Positions 44,115 through 55,523 of a stretch of DNA of 64,000 bases are shown here, in pieces (position 1 is the first letter of the stretch; each line of letters begins with the position of its first letter). This DNA is from Proteles cristata cristata. Taxonomy: Eukaryota; Chordata; Mammalia; Carnivora; Hyaenidae. The notes beneath the pieces were generated by a model. The model did no database searches and was not told the DNA's origin. It saw only the letters and a list, made by a program, of their open reading frames with translations. The stretch lies in assembly GCA_017311185.1 (NCBI GenBank), contig JAESUZ010000346.1, forward strand, positions 248,001 to 312,000. Direction: 5' to 3'. The position numbers and the translations under genes are program-made.

Positions 44115-44337
44115 GGGGCACCTGGGTGGCTCAGTTGGTTAAGCATCCAGCTCTTGATTTTGGCTCAGGTCATAGTCTCTCAGTTTATGAGTTCAAGCCC
44201 TGTTTCAGGTTCTACGTTGACAGCGCAGACTCTTTGGAATTCTCTCTTCCTCTTTCACTGTCCCTCTCTCACTCGCACCTTTTCTCTCTCTCTCTCAAAA
44301 TAAAGAAGTAAATTTAAAAAAAAAAAAAAAAAGAGGA
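44115..44337 (+). mobile_element. Carnivore SINE (first of a tandem pair)
   Basis: Head GGGGCACCTGGGTGGCTCAG, within MLT1 after AAAGAAAATTTA. It is followed directly by another SINE. Confidence 0.93.
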
Positions 44338-44556
44338 GGGGCACCTGAGTGGTTCAGTTGGTTAACATCGGACTTTGACTCAGGTCATGATCTCACGGTT
44401 CGTGGGTTTGAGCCCCCGCGTCAGGCTCTGTGCAGATAGCTCGGAGCCTGGAGCCTGCTTAGAATTCAGTGTCTCCCTCTCTCCCTGTCCCTCTTCCTCT
44501 CGCATTCTCTCTCTCTCTCAAAAGTAAATAAACATTTAAAAAATTTAAAAAAAAGG
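44338..44556 (+). mobile_element. Carnivore SINE (second of a tandem pair)
   Basis: Head GGGGCACCTGAGTGGTTCAG. It is followed by AAAAGGAAATTT, which resembles the flank before the first SINE. Confidence 0.93.
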
Positions 44557-45335
44557 AAATTTGGACACACAATGAGACCAAGGATGGGTACATGAGCAAA
44601 GACCATGTGAGGACACAGCAGGAAGGTGGCCTCAGGAGAAACCAAGCCCACTTCCACCTTGAAGGTGACCTTGGAATTCCAGCCTGCAGAGTTGTGAGAC
44701 AATTAATTTCTGTTGCTTAAGTCACTGACTCTGTAGTACTTTGTTATGGCGGCCCTAGCAGACTCATACATTTAACTTCGTAAAAGATGTCCTGAGCTGA
44801 CCTCACCGAGAAGATGACATTTGAGTAATATCCTGAAGGATGTGATAGAGTGAGTTACCTGAAAATCCAACGTAAGAACATTCCAGGCAGAGGGAGCAGC
44901 AGGCTCTGACTCGGATCAGACCTCCAGCGTTTGAGGAATAGTAGAGAGGCCAGAGTGCATGAAGACAGCAGAGTAAGAGGGGAGGGAAAACAGGATGAGA
45001 TGAGAGAGGTGGGGCTGGGGGTGGCGGAGGGCGTCCTCTGTGTGAGACGGGGAGTTATTGCAGAGTTTAGAGCGCGGGTTCTTATTGGGGGCAAAAGGGC
45101 ATTTTGCTCCCAGGAACATTTTGCAACATCCAAGGACATTTCCATTTTCCACTGCATGGTGGTGGGCGGGAGAGGTCAGGATAAGACATTGGCATCTAGT
45201 GAGTAGAGGCCAGGCGTGTTGTTAAATATTCTACAATATAATATAATAAATATCTTACAGGACAGCATTTCCCCCCCTTTCCCCAACGAAGAATCACCAG
45301 GGCCCACATAGTAACAAGGTTGAGAAGCCCTGTTT

Positions 45336-45568
45336 TATTTATTTGTTTATTTATTTATTTATTAATATTTACTTATTTATTTTGAGAGAAAGGGAGAGAG
45401 AGCACGCAGGAGGGGCAGAGAGATAGAGAGAGGGAGAGAGAGAGAGAGAAGCCCATGCACTGACAGTGCAGAGTCCGATGCAAGGCTTGAACCCACAAAC
45501 AGCACGATTATGACCTGAGCCGAAATCAAGAGTCAGAAGCTTAACTGACTGAGCCACCCAGGTGCCCT
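45336..45568 (-). mobile_element. Carnivore SINE, tandem insertion copy A
   Basis: It lies between the first and second of three copies of the target GAGAAGCCCTGTTT (45,322-45,335 and 45,569-45,582). Confidence 0.95.
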
Positions 45569-45582
45569 GAGAAGCCCTGTTT

Positions 45583-45807
45583 AAATTTTTTAAAAAATGT
45601 TTTTATTTATTTTTGAGAGAGAGAGAGAGAGAATGAGTTGGGGAGAGGCACAGAGAGAGGGAGACACAGAATCGGAAGCTGGTTCCAGGCTTTGAGCTGT
45701 CAACACAGAGCCTGATGAGGTGCTCAAACTTGTGAACCGTGGGATCATGACCTGAGCGGAAATCATGATTCAGACACTTAACCAGCTGAGCCACCCAGGC
45801 GCCCCCA
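45583..45807 (-). mobile_element. Carnivore SINE, tandem insertion copy B
   Basis: It lies between the second and third copies of the same target (45,569-45,582 and 45,808-45,821). Confidence 0.95.
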
Positions 45808-45912
45808 AGAAGCCCTGTTTTAGAGCATGAGGTGACTGAGTATGACGTGCGTATGAACAGGATCACCCTGGCTGTGTTGGTAACACCCAAGACCTTTAAA
45901 AACAGAAGAACA

Positions 45913-46124
45913 TGGGGCGCTCGGTGGCTCAGTTGGTTAAGTATCTGACTTTTATTCAGGCCGTGATCTCCTGGTTCGTGAGTTCAAGCCCCGCACCGGG
46001 CTCTGTGCTGACAGCTCAGAGCTTGGAGCCTGCTTCAGATTCTGTGTCTCCCTCTTTCTCTGTCCCTCCCCTGCTCACACTCTGTCTCTTTCTCTCTCAA
46101 AAATAAACATTAAAAAAAAAAAAT
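45913..46124 (+). mobile_element. Carnivore SINE
   Basis: Head GGGGCGCTCGGTGGCTCAG, with one base block missing compared with other copies. A-rich tail. Confidence 0.93.
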
Positions 46125-46517
46125 AAAAGTGGAAGAAGAGAAGCAGAGGCTCAGCCGCCCAGGTGAGAACTAATGGTGGACCCCAGTGGGTGCTCTCCTC
46201 AGTGCCAGTGTGGTGCCCTCTGTCCCACCTTCCCCGCCTCCTGCTTCCTTGTCTTTCTCAGTGAACATTAATAAAGCCCTTCTGTGTGCTTACCGTCACG
46301 ACCGGTGCTGGGTAGATTCCAGCCAGATCCCTGGCTCACCAGGGGCATCATCTGGCTCGCCAAGGACCAAGGTGAAGGGGATGGGAGCTGCGGGGAGCAG
46401 TTGCTGACGTAGGGGCAGGCGCTGGCCAGTTTGCTTAGGGGTGCGGGCGGAGCGCTGCTCTGCAGCAGCTGTTAGCAGCTGCCTTCCACTCAGACACTGA
46501 AGAAAGCACAGAACGAG

Positions 46518-46746
46518 TTGGGGCGCCTGGGTGGCTTAGTCGGTTAAGCGTCCGACTTTCGCTTAGGTCATGATCTCGCGGTTCGTGGGTTTGAGCCCCG
46601 CGTCGGGCTCTGTGCTGACTGCCAGCTCAGAGCCTGGAGCCTGTTTCAGTCTGTGACTTCTCTGATCCTCCCCTGTTCACGCTGTCTCTCTCTTTCCCCT
46701 AGAAATAAATAAAAAATATTTAAAAAAAAATTAAAAAAAAAAAAAA
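46518..46746 (+). mobile_element. Carnivore SINE (GGCTTAG subfamily), young-looking
   Basis: Perfect 18-bp TSD AAGAAAGCACAGAACGAG at 46,500-46,517 and 46,747-46,764. Confidence 0.97.
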
Positions 46747-46927
46747 AAGAAAGCACAGAACGAGCTCTGGGTGGGTGATGTGTCCATCCATCCAGCTGCA
46801 CAAGCCTAAAACATGGAAATCATCCTTATCATCCTTACTGCCTCTGCCTCCCTGACCTCTGTTCACGCCCCAGTACGTTGCTGGTAACCCTCAAATATCT
46901 CTTGAATCTGTTCCCATCACTCCATTT

Positions 46928-47142
46928 TTTTTTAATTAAAAAAATGTTTATTCACTTTTGAGAGACAGGGCATGAGCTTGGGAGGGGCAGAGAGAGAGAC
47001 ACACACACACAGAATCCGAAGCAGGCTCCAGGCTCTGAGCTGTCAGCGCAAAGCTGGAGGCAGGGCTCAAACCCACGAACTGTGAGATCACAACCTGAGC
47101 TGAAGTTGGCGCTTAACTGACTGAGCCACCCAGGTGCCCCCA
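46928..47142 (-). mobile_element. Carnivore SINE
   Basis: TSD CATCACTCCATTT at 46,915-46,927 and 47,143-47,155. Confidence 0.95.
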
Positions 47143-47503
47143 CATCACTCCATTTCTATCATAGTGACTCTAGTCTGAGCTACCATCATTCCCCACCTGG
47201 TCTCTCTGTTGTCACTCTTGGGGGTAGGTGGACCCTGCCGCAGTGACAGAAAACACTTATGTAAGAGTGGGTGGGGTGGTCCTTCTCCATCAGTATCCTA
47301 GCTCTTGTATTTTTTTCCATAGCATTTATCATGGCTTGTAATTATATAGTTAATCACAGTATGTGATTATTGGGTCAATTTCCATTGTTCTCCTTGGGTT
47401 TTGTGCTATGTGATGGGAACACCTGGGCCTGGCTTGCTTTGTATCCCCAGCCCTAGCCTGGAACCATGCTGAGAACATAGTCCGAATACTTGAAATATGT
47501 TTT

Positions 47504-47532
47504 AAAAAAATTTTTTTAATGTTTTATTTATT

Positions 47533-47566
<34 letters not shown>

Positions 47567-47741
47567 CGTGAGCAGGGGAGGGTCAGAGAGAGAGGGGGAG
47601 ACACAGAATCTGAAGACAGGCTCCAGGCTCTGAGCTAGCTGTCAGCACAGAGCCCGACGCAGGGCTTGAACCCACGAAGCGTGAGATCAAGACTTGAGCT
47701 GAAGTCAGACGTTTAACTGACTGAGCCACCCTGGTGCCCCT
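47504..47741 (-). mobile_element. Carnivore SINE
   Basis: Perfect 15-bp TSD CTTGAAATATGTTTT at 47,489-47,503 and 47,742-47,756. Confidence 0.97.
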
Positions 47742-47829
47742 CTTGAAATATGTTTTGAATGAATGGATGAACATAGTGCTAAATTAGAACTGGAAACCAC
47801 ATCATCTCCCTGACCTAAAACATTCTAAC

Positions 47830-48490
47830 ATATTCCATGCATACAACATTATATGGAATACTACGTACATCTGAAGCCTAACAATAAAACAAATAAATAC
47901 TCATGTATCAACATTCAGTTAAAAAAATAACACATCATCTATGCCTTCTGAGTGCCCTGCCCCGGATCACATCTCAGTCCTAGAGATTAACAATACACCA
48001 TGTTTTTGTGCGGATCGTCTCCTTTTCTTGGTCATTTTAACCACATAGGGATATTATATTTGGTACTGGTTTTGAACATCATATAAAGAGTATCATATTG
48101 TAGATCATCTTGGGCAATTTGCATATGTTGCTCAACATGTTGCTGAGATTTATCTTTATTGCATTATGTACTCGTGGTTTGTTTTCACAATCATAATATT
48201 CTACTGATTCGAGGATAAAATGATTAATTTATCTATTCTCCTGTAGACAGGTGTTTGAGTTGCAACCCGGATTTTACTTTAGGGTGTGCGCTGCTGGGAA
48301 CTTCTTCGTGCAGGTCTCTTGGTGCAAGTGTGCTAGGGTATATACCTTTAAGAGATTTATTCCATTTGGCAAGTCAATGGCCAATTACTTTCCAAAGTGG
48401 CTTCCAAGGTGGTTGCACCCATTTTCACGTCCACCAAGGTTTTGTCAGAGTTCCTCTTGCTCCACATCCTTCAAACACCTGATGTAGTCA
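47830..48490 (-). repeat. Old L1 3' UTR-type fragment
   Basis: Runs such as CTTTCCAAAGTGGCTTCCAAGG and AGAGTTCCTCTTGCTCCACATCCT are the reverse complement of an old L1M 3' region. Confidence 0.7.
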
Positions 48491-48560
48491 GCCTTTGACG
48501 TTTTTGCTCCCTCGGGGGGTACATACATTTACCATTCCCTGGTTATAAAAGTGAGGTTGA

Positions 48561-48776
48561 GGGGCGCCTGGGTGGCTTAGTCAGTTAAGCGTCCGACTTT
48601 CGCTTAGGTCATGATCTCGCGGTTCGTGGGTTCGAGCCCCGCGTCGGGCTCTGTGCTGACTGCCAGCTCAGAGCCTGGAGCCTGTTTCAGTCTGTGACTC
48701 CCTCTCTCTCTGACCCTCCCCTGCTCATGCTGTCTCTCTCCTAAAAATAAATAAAACATTAAAAAAAAATAAAAAA
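48561..48776 (+). mobile_element. Carnivore SINE (GGCTTAG subfamily), young-looking
   Basis: TSD AAAAGTGAGGTTGA at 48,547-48,560 and 48,777-48,790. Confidence 0.97.
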
Positions 48777-48865
48777 AAAAGTGAGGTTGAGCTTCTTTCC
48801 ATAGGTTTCTTGGTGATTCCCTTCCTGTAAGGTGGTTGTTTGTATATTTTGCCTATTTTTCTTCT

Positions 48866-49067
48866 CTTTTCAAAAATTTTTAAATGTTTCTTTTTGAGAG
48901 AGTGTGAGCAGGAGAGGGGCAGAGAGAGAGAGAAGGGAACAGGGGATCCGAAGTGGGCTCCGCACAGGCAGCAGCGAACCTGATGTGGGACGCGAACTCA
49001 CAAACCGCGGGATCATGACCTGAGCTGAAGTCTGACGCTTAACTGCCTGAGCTTCCCAGACGTCCCT
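48866..49067 (-). mobile_element. Carnivore SINE (diverged)
   Basis: Reverse-complement SINE ending GCCTGAGCTTCCCAGACGTCCC. It is more diverged than its neighbours. Confidence 0.88.
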
Positions 49068-49299
49068 CAAGTGCTTGATTTTAAAGTAGATTTATCATTC
49101 TTGTGCTTTATAGCCTGTGCGTTTTGTTTTGTTTAAGAAAACTCGCCCTATTCAGATGTCATAAAACTATCTTTGCGTCTTGGAAAAGTTTGGAAGGTTG
49201 GTCTTTCACATGTAGGTTTTGCTGCGGTTGTGATGGTGACATGAATGAACTTGGTTAGGCTGGTAATGTTTCCAATGCTGGAGCTTCAACGGGTCACAT

Positions 49300-49516
49300 T
49301 TCTGAGATGACAGAGGAGGGAGATCCAGGCGCCACCAGCTACCACTTTCGTGGAGGAAGCACAGCGCCAGAGCTCGTCTGTCTTGGTTCTGCCACAGAAG
49401 GAATGAATGCACTTGGCGCGCTGATTTATTTCCATTTTCTTCACCATTTTCTGGAGGGAGGCGCCCTAGTGTGTCTTGTATTTGCTCACAAGTCTGACGT
49501 TGGTGCATTTGGCCAT
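49300..49516 (-). pseudogene. RPL37A: RPL37A processed pseudogene
   Basis: On the minus strand, from ATG at 49,516, the reading MAKCTN...VSKYKTH, stop, [26 protein letters not shown] and [10 protein letters not shown] follows ribosomal protein L37A (60S subunit, zinc-binding, about 92 aa). There is an in-frame TAG after codon 16, a loss of about four codons around the second Cys pair region, and drift after GGAW. No introns separate the parts, which is consistent with a retrocopy. A poly(A) tail and TSD were not found. Confidence 0.85.
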
Positions 49517-49579
49517 GTTACTACTTACTAGGTCCAAGCCCAGGGAGCCACATTTAGGTTTTTGATTCACCTGACATTA

Positions 49580-49794
49580 ATTTTTTGCTAAATATTTTTT
49601 AATGCTTATTTATATTTGAGAGAGAGAGAGAGCGTGAGCAGCGGAGGGGCAGAGAGGGAGATACAGAATCTGAAGCAGGCTCCAGGCTCTGGGCTGTAAG
49701 CACAGAACCCGACGTGGGGCTTGAACTCACAGACTGCAGGATCTTGACCTGAACTAAAGTCAGACGCTTAACCAACTGAGCCACCCAGGTGCCA
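49580..49794 (-). mobile_element. Carnivore SINE
   Basis: Reverse-complement SINE ending GAGCCACCCAGGTGCCA. Confidence 0.92.
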
Positions 49795-50164
49795 CTTCTT
49801 CAGCTTCTAAAGCCTGACCACTTGTGGGCCCCTTCATTTTCAAAGCTCGCAATGGCTGGTCGTTTCTCTTGCATCTGAACTTCACTGCTGAATTTTCTGC
49901 CTCCCTCTTTCACTCGTAAGGACCTTTATGATTCTACTGGGTTTACCTGGATAACCCAAGATAATCTCTCCATCTCAAGGCCCTTGCGTTAGGTGCATCT
50001 TCAAACTCTCTTTTGTCAGGTAAGGTTACAAAGTCACAGGTTTCGGAGGATTAGGACATGGACTTCTTTGGGAGAACATTATTCTAGCTACCACAAGAAT
50101 CAACGGATTCAGCACAATTTACTGAATCTTCTCTGAGCCTGGGTACAGGGAACACTGGTCTGGT

Positions 50165-50620
50165 AGAAATAATCCTTGCTATGTGCCAGGAATTTCTCTA
50201 AGCATTGTGGGCATAGTATCTCATTTAATTCATCTAAGACTTTGTTCTGGGGGCACCTGAGTAGCTTAGTCGGTTAAGCATCTGACTTCAGCAATGGTCA
50301 TGATCTTGTAGTTCCATGAGTTCAAGCCCCAAGTTGGGCTCTGTGCTGACAGCTCAGGGCCTGGAGCCTGCTTCAGATTCTGTGTCTCCCTCTCTCTGTT
50401 CTTCCCCGGCTCATGCTCTGTCTCTCTCTCAAAAATAAACATTAAAAAAAAAAAAAAAAAGACTTTGTGCTGTGTACCACTTTTATTCTGATCGTAGAGA
50501 AAAGTGGGGGACAGGGTGGTTAAGTACCTTGCACTATAGGAAGTAGGAAAGCCAGCATTTTAGGCAGTTGATCAGGACCAATCAGGCAGTTGGGCTCCAA
50601 AGTCCATGCACTTAACCAGC
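50165..50620. repeat. MIR or L2 remnant split by a SINE
   Basis: TGCTATGTGCCAGGAATTTCTCTAAGC with TATCTCATTTAATTCATC lies on the left. GGGTGGTTAAGTACCTTGCACTATAGG lies on the right of the SINE at 50,250-50,459. The pieces together look like one old SINE/MIR. Confidence 0.6.
50250..50459 (+). mobile_element. Carnivore SINE
   Basis: Head GGGGCACCTGAGTAGCTTAG. TSD AGACTTTGTTCTG at 50,237-50,249 and AGACTTTGTGCTG at 50,460-50,472. Confidence 0.95.
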
Positions 50621-50774
50621 GTGTTGTTGAATGAATAAATGAAATGAATAAATCTAGCTTCCCTTAGCTGTGTGCTTGTGCCTGAGCCTCAATTTCATGG
50701 TCGGTAAGATTGGAATAGTGGCGCATTTCTTCTGTACTTCACAGGGTGGCTTCTAGGATGCACGGAGACAAATT

Positions 50775-50890
50775 GTAAGAAAAGCAGTCCAGATGAGGAA
50801 AACAGGGTTCCAAGACTCTGTCCACTGCAGGTCACTGGCAGAGCTGGGATTGGGACGCAGTTTACCTGGCAGCCACGCTGGGGCAGGCTC
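50775..50890 (+). repeat. MIR fragment
   Basis: GATGAGGAAAACAGGG and GGTCACTGGCAGAGCTGGGATT are MIR core words. Confidence 0.65.
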
Positions 50891-51379
50891 TTTCTCCCAC
50901 AGGCTGGTAACTACAGCAGTTAACAGATTCTAGTCACGAAACACAAGTTCCCTTCATCAGTCTCCTGCAGGTAACAGCCAGCATCAAAGCTATGCCTGTG
51001 TATTCAATTGATTTTTCATTGAAGGATATCATCAAGTCTCAAATGATGGTGTTACAAAACGTAAATAGGAGATAATACTTCTTCGCTGAAACAGGGCAAA
51101 GTTTACAAATATTATTCACTACCGGTTATAAGCGAGGGGTAAAGAGGACAATTTTGGACACTGACAGAAAAGGAAGGCTGCAAGGTATTGCTAGGGAAAA
51201 GCACCCACGACCCTGCCTCTTCTCCATCCTGATCTTTTCAAGCTCCATTTTTCCCTTCATCCCTCCATAATGCGGAGCAGGGATCGGAATAACTGGATTT
51301 TAGCCACTGGGTAACACTGACCGTTTTTGCTTTGAACTTCAGAGGCAGTATTGAATAAAAAAAGAGCAAAGTGTGGGAG

Positions 51380-52480
51380 GGCTCATACATTAGGACATAC
51401 AACGAGAACACCACAATAGAATCGGTACAGTGCTGGTGTACGAGCAGATCTAGATCAACAGAGCAGTCACGAGAGCCCACAAACAGACACGTGCAGCTGT
51501 TGAGACTTGGTGTAGGACACAGACGCCATCACGCATCAGTGGGGAAAAGACGGGATTGTTTGGTGGGTACTGCTGGGCAGATTGGCAGACTATGCAGGGA
51601 AAATAATATTGTATTCCCGGTCGTACTATATGTCCGGTGAACTGCAGATGAGTTAAGCCCTAACCACGATAGGTAAAAGGATGAAGTTATTAAATAGGGG
51701 AAGATGTAGGAGAATATTTTGTGTAGGAAAAGATTCTTAGACAAGATCCCTCAAAAACACACTACACAAGGCTAAAATTAGATGTATTTGTTTACATTAA
51801 GATACTGATTTCCCCTACACTGTAGGATAGCAAAGGCCAAGCTAATAGGATGGGTAAAAGATTGGGAGAAGTACATACAATGTCTAAGACTGACAGGAGA
51901 TTAATATTTAGAACAGATTAAAAAAACTCCTTCCCTTCATTCAGAAAAATAATAGGAAATCTAACAGAAAAAGAGGCAGAGGATGTAAATAGGTAATTCA
52001 AGGAAGGAACAAATTTCAGCGGTTCTTAAGTATATGGAAAAATGGGTAACATCACTTATCAACCAAAACACTCAATGAAATGACAATGCGATTATACTTT
52101 CCTGATATCAAATTGATATAAATTAGGACATTGGTTAATACCAAAGGTTAGCATATAAAGTGGGAAAACAGGACTCTGTCTTCGTGTACCACTGCTGGCA
52201 TTGCAAACTGGCAAAGCCACTCTAGAGGGAAGCTTGGCAGAGTGAAAACAAGCAGTGTACACTCCATGACCTGGCAGTTTCATTTCTTTCTAATGGGACA
52301 CGTCTAATACCATGCAGTGTTGTCTGTGGTTACAAGGAACGGCTAGCAACCTAACTGTCCATTTTGAAGGAATCGCTAAGTAAAATGAGTTTGATGCACT
52401 AACTGAATGCTCTTAGCGGTCAGGACTAATCAACTCGTAGTATATATAGATACCCCTATGGATAAATCATTAAGACATTA
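51380..52480 (+). repeat. Old L1 fragment (ORF2 3' end and 3' UTR)
   Basis: The stretch contains degenerate L1 ORF2 text (GAAAAGACGGGATTGTTTGG; AAGATTCTTAGACAAGATCCC) and then 3' UTR-like text (TGCTGGCATTGCAAACTGGCAAAGCC). Stops in all frames show it is dead. Confidence 0.65.
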
Positions 52481-52617
52481 TGTTGAGAAAAAAAGAAAAA
52501 AGGAAAAAGAGTCTTAGCACTATACCTTTCATGTATATTAAAAACACAGAAACCAACAGCATTTTTGGAGGATATGCACATATATTTGAACATGTGTTAA
52601 ATATAAGAGAGAGGGTG

Positions 52618-52815
52618 TGGGGTGCCTGAATGGCTCAGGTCGGACTTCACCTCAGGTCATGATCTCCTAGTGGGTTCAAGCCCCACGGAGGGCGGGGGGC
52701 GGGGTTCTGTGCTGACAGCTCAGAGCCTGGAGCCTGCTTCAGATTTTGTGTCTCCCTCTCCCTCTGCCCTTCTCCCAATTGTCCCTGTGTCTCTCTCAAA
52801 AATAATTATTAAAAA
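52618..52815 (+). mobile_element. Carnivore SINE (diverged)
   Basis: Head GGGGTGCCTGAATGGCTCAGG, with a deletion near the tRNA part and a GGGCGGGGGGCGGGG insertion. Confidence 0.88.
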
Positions 52816-53449
52816 AAGATCGCATGCATATGGGGGATAGAGAAATGGGAGTGTGGACAGGAAATGGGTGGAAAATAAAATAAAATTAAAAAGAGGGGCC
52901 TTGTTGGTGATGCAGCATGATCGACACAACTTTTGTCCCGGACGCACGAAAAAACGGCCCCAATCCCCTTCCCATGGCTTCCTATTCTTAACAAAATCAA
53001 ATGCAAGCGACTCAAGCGTGCCTGCCCAGAGCAGGGCCTTTCTCCATAAAGGACCTGCCTCTCCCTTCCACCCACTTTGCCAAGCAGTCGCTTTCCCTGC
53101 ACGCCCAGCGTTACCTCCCACAACCCAAACACGCCTAGACTTCTATTCGAAATGGGCTTAGTCTTATTTCTCTAGCAAAGTCTTAACTGATCGTTTAAGA
53201 TGCAGTTTGTCTCCCCTCCGGGAGTCCTTACTGGGCCGCTGCCCCACCCAAATGCAAGCTTCTGCAGGACCCTATTCCCCCATCACCCGGGCACACACCA
53301 CGTGGTAACTGCTCATTTTTGGGTACACACCCCCCCCCCCCCCAGGGCTACAGCTGCGCCAGGGTGATCTCCAAGTCCACGGCTCGCCTGCTGGGGAGTG
53401 CGCGATCACGCGAGGGACTGGAAGGTTAGTCCATCAGGTTAAACACCAC

Positions 53450-54150
53450 AGCGGCCCACCTCCCCCTCTTTTGCCGCCCAGGTCACAGGTTCAGTCTCTC
53501 AGCTCCCGGTCCCCGCCCCCAACCCACCTCCGCAGGCTGCAGGAGGTGGAAGGCTCTGCGCACGCGCCACGGGGCGGGGCGCGGGGAGAGTAGGGCGCAG
53601 AAGGGCGGTGGGGGCGACCGCGGCGTTGCGCGGCAGTTGCGTCCGGCTCGCGAGCGCGCGGCGCCGGAGGGGGCGGGGCTGAGGCGGGCTCGTGGCCCCT
53701 CCCCCGCCTCTGGCCCCGCCCCCGCAGCACGCCCGCGCGCCTCGCCCCGCCCCCTCGCCTGGTCCGCCCCGCCCCCCCGGCGGCCGCGCTCCTTCTCCCG
53801 CCGCCAGCTAGCCTCCCGCCCGGCTCCCGCGGCCGAGAGCGGGAGAAAGTCCTGCTGGTGGGCGGTCGCGGGGCTGCGAGCGTCCGGCATCCCGGGGCCG
53901 CTCTGGCCCGGGCGGCGAGGGGCCCCGGCGGTCCATGCATCCGCCGCCGCCCGCCGCCGACGCGATGGATTTCAGTCAGAACAGCCTGTTCGGCTACATG
54001 GAGGACCTGCAGGAGCTCACCATCATCGAGAGGCCGGTTCGCCGGAGCCTCAAGGTGCGCCCCCGGGAGGAGGAGCTGCCCGCAGGGCGCCTGGCGACTG
54101 GCCCGCGCCCCGACCCCGTCCCGTCCCCTTCTCCTTCCCGAGCGGCCCGG
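53450..54150 (+). promoter_or_regulatory. PPP4R4: PPP4R4 CpG-island promoter
   Basis: A dense CpG region with several GGGGCGGGG/CCCCGCCCC boxes (for example near 53,573, 53,667 and 53,713) surrounds the PPP4R4 start codon. No TATA box was seen, as is usual for CpG-island promoters. The transcription start is not fixed by sequence. Confidence 0.75.
53935..54054 (+). CDS. PPP4R4: PPP4R4 coding exon 1 (protein phosphatase 4 regulatory subunit 4)
   Basis: The exon encodes 40 residues, starting MHPPPPAADAMDFSQNSLFG and ending with RSLK, which I recognise as the PPP4R4 N-terminus. PPP4R4 is a HEAT-like-repeat regulatory partner of the PP4 catalytic subunit. It has a phase-0 end, CAAG followed by donor GTGCGC at 54,055. 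A second in-frame ATG at codon 11 (MDFSQNS) is a possible alternative start. The proline-rich start and GC content are typical of a CpG-island first exon. The frame reading past 54,054 is intron. Confidence 0.93.
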
Positions 54151-55449
54151 GACCCTCTCGGAGTCGGGCTGGCCCCTCAGTCCGCCTCCAGTCGCCGTGT
54201 CACCCTAAACCGGCCCCTGCCGGGGCCCCGGCTTCGATGGAGCCCCGGTTCTCCCAGCTCGGACCTGAATGCCCGAGGGACTGGCCCCTCGGACGCCCTG
54301 GGCTCCCCGGTCCCCCGCCCCCACGAACGGCCGGCCCGGCGGCGTCCCCTTAGCCGTCCCTCTCGGACAGCCTTGGCCCCTCACCCCCTCACCCTTCTGC
54401 CCTGCGGGAGCTGCCCCTCTAGCCGCCGCCTGGTCCCCCTCCTGAGTGCTCACCCCCCAACACCTGTCCCCGTCCCACTCCTCAGTCATCACAGCTCCTG
54501 CCCCCCTCCCGGAGACACCCCGGATCTCGTTCGCCCCTTCCTCCATCGGAGCAAGATCGGGCGCCTGTGCCCTCAAGTCAGCCTGGCTCCCTTCTCCTCC
54601 CCCAGCACCCCTCCCGGAGTCGTCCTGCTCGCGATCTTCAGAGCCCTCTCGACCCTTGGTCCCCGCTCCTGAGTCACTGCACGTCCTTTCTTGCCAGCCC
54701 CTCCAGGACGCCAGCCGGGACCCTGATCCCCACCCGCCTTGAGGGAGTCAGCCTTTAGTTTGCTCCCCCACCCCGCAGAGTCATCCTGGCCCCAGCCTCC
54801 AACCCTCACTGCCCGCAAACCTCCTTTACGGACCACCCCCTCCCCCAGCCGCCCTCTCACTAGCTCCCTAAGCTCCTCTCACTCCCACCTGCCGCAATAT
54901 CGCGAACGTTTGCTTTCCTTCCAGCCCCAGAGTTCATTCCCTCCCCCCACTCCACATTTCGTCTTTTTCGTTCTCACTCGGTTGCAGTTTGCTTCCATCC
55001 CCTCCCTTTAGCATTTCCTGGGGTAGAAAATGCCGGAAAAGCCTCCTTGGGGTATAAGAGATTTAAAAGTATGTATGTATATGCCTATAAAATCGAGTTC
55101 TAAACTCGATTAAACAGCAGTGTTCCGAAGCCACAATGTAATTCGCAAGCTTCAGTCTAGAAGCTGGAAGAGTTTAAAAAAAAAAACAACAACAGAAAAC
55201 CGAAAACAACCTCTAAACTGCACCACCCAAACCCAACAATTCGAGACAATTAGAGACCTCTGTGGTTGAGGCCGGCATCTGGAGTCCTCAGACTCTTGAT
55301 TAGTTTTCAGTGATGATGTTTAATTGTGAAACTTTCATTAGTTTCTACTCATGTGGGGTTCCCGGAGGGTCACGGGGCGGGGGGGACGCGGACTGACCCT
55401 AGGTTGTGTGCATAATTTATATATTTTTTTGTTATTTTACACTTGACAG
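54055..55449 (+). other. PPP4R4: PPP4R4 intron 1
   Basis: A 1,395-bp intron, GT (54,055) to AG (55,448-55,449), with a T-rich tract before the acceptor (TTTTTTTGTTATTTTACACTTGACAG-like). Its 5' half is C-rich, which creates long spurious frames. No repeat was recognised. Confidence 0.9.
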
Positions 55450-55523
55450 ACACCAGAAGAAATAGAAAGGTTGACAGTCGATGAAGACCTCAGTGATATT
55501 GAAAGGGCTGTTTATCTGCTCAG
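55450..55523 (+). CDS. PPP4R4: PPP4R4 coding exon 2
   Basis: 74 nt encoding TPEEIERLTVDEDLSDIERA, then VYLL, continuing directly from RSLK of exon 1. It ends CTCAG at donor GTATTT (55,524), leaving two bases of the next codon. The acceptor is ACTTGACAG. No further PPP4R4 exon was found before the right edge. Confidence 0.94.

Larger units (their letters stand above)
43930..44775 (+). repeat. MLT1-type MaLR LTR, split by two SINEs
   Basis: The left piece (43,930-44,114) has ATTCATATGTTGAAG, TATTTGGAGATAGGGCC and GGGCCCTAATCCAACATGA. The right piece (44,557-44,775) has GGAAATTTGGACACA, AATTTCTGTTGCTTAAG and GTACTTTGTTATGGC. This is the known order of MLT1 LTRs. Confidence 0.8.
43500..45240 (-). 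repeat. L2 3' region, interrupted by three SINEs and an MLT1
   Basis: Pieces lie at 43,500-43,617, 43,842-43,925 and about 44,780-45,000. The last contains AGATGACATTTGAGTAATATCCTGAAGG and ACATTCCAGGCAGAGGG. The pieces are in L2 order, so this old L2 was broken by later insertions. Confidence 0.6.

Noticed and set aside
53637..54353. Long G+C-rich frames around the PPP4R4 promoter, including one of 238 codons
   Set aside because: They come from C-rich DNA with few stops, cross the exon 1 splice donor and have no domain. Only the 53,935-54,054 part in the PPP4R4 frame is supported.
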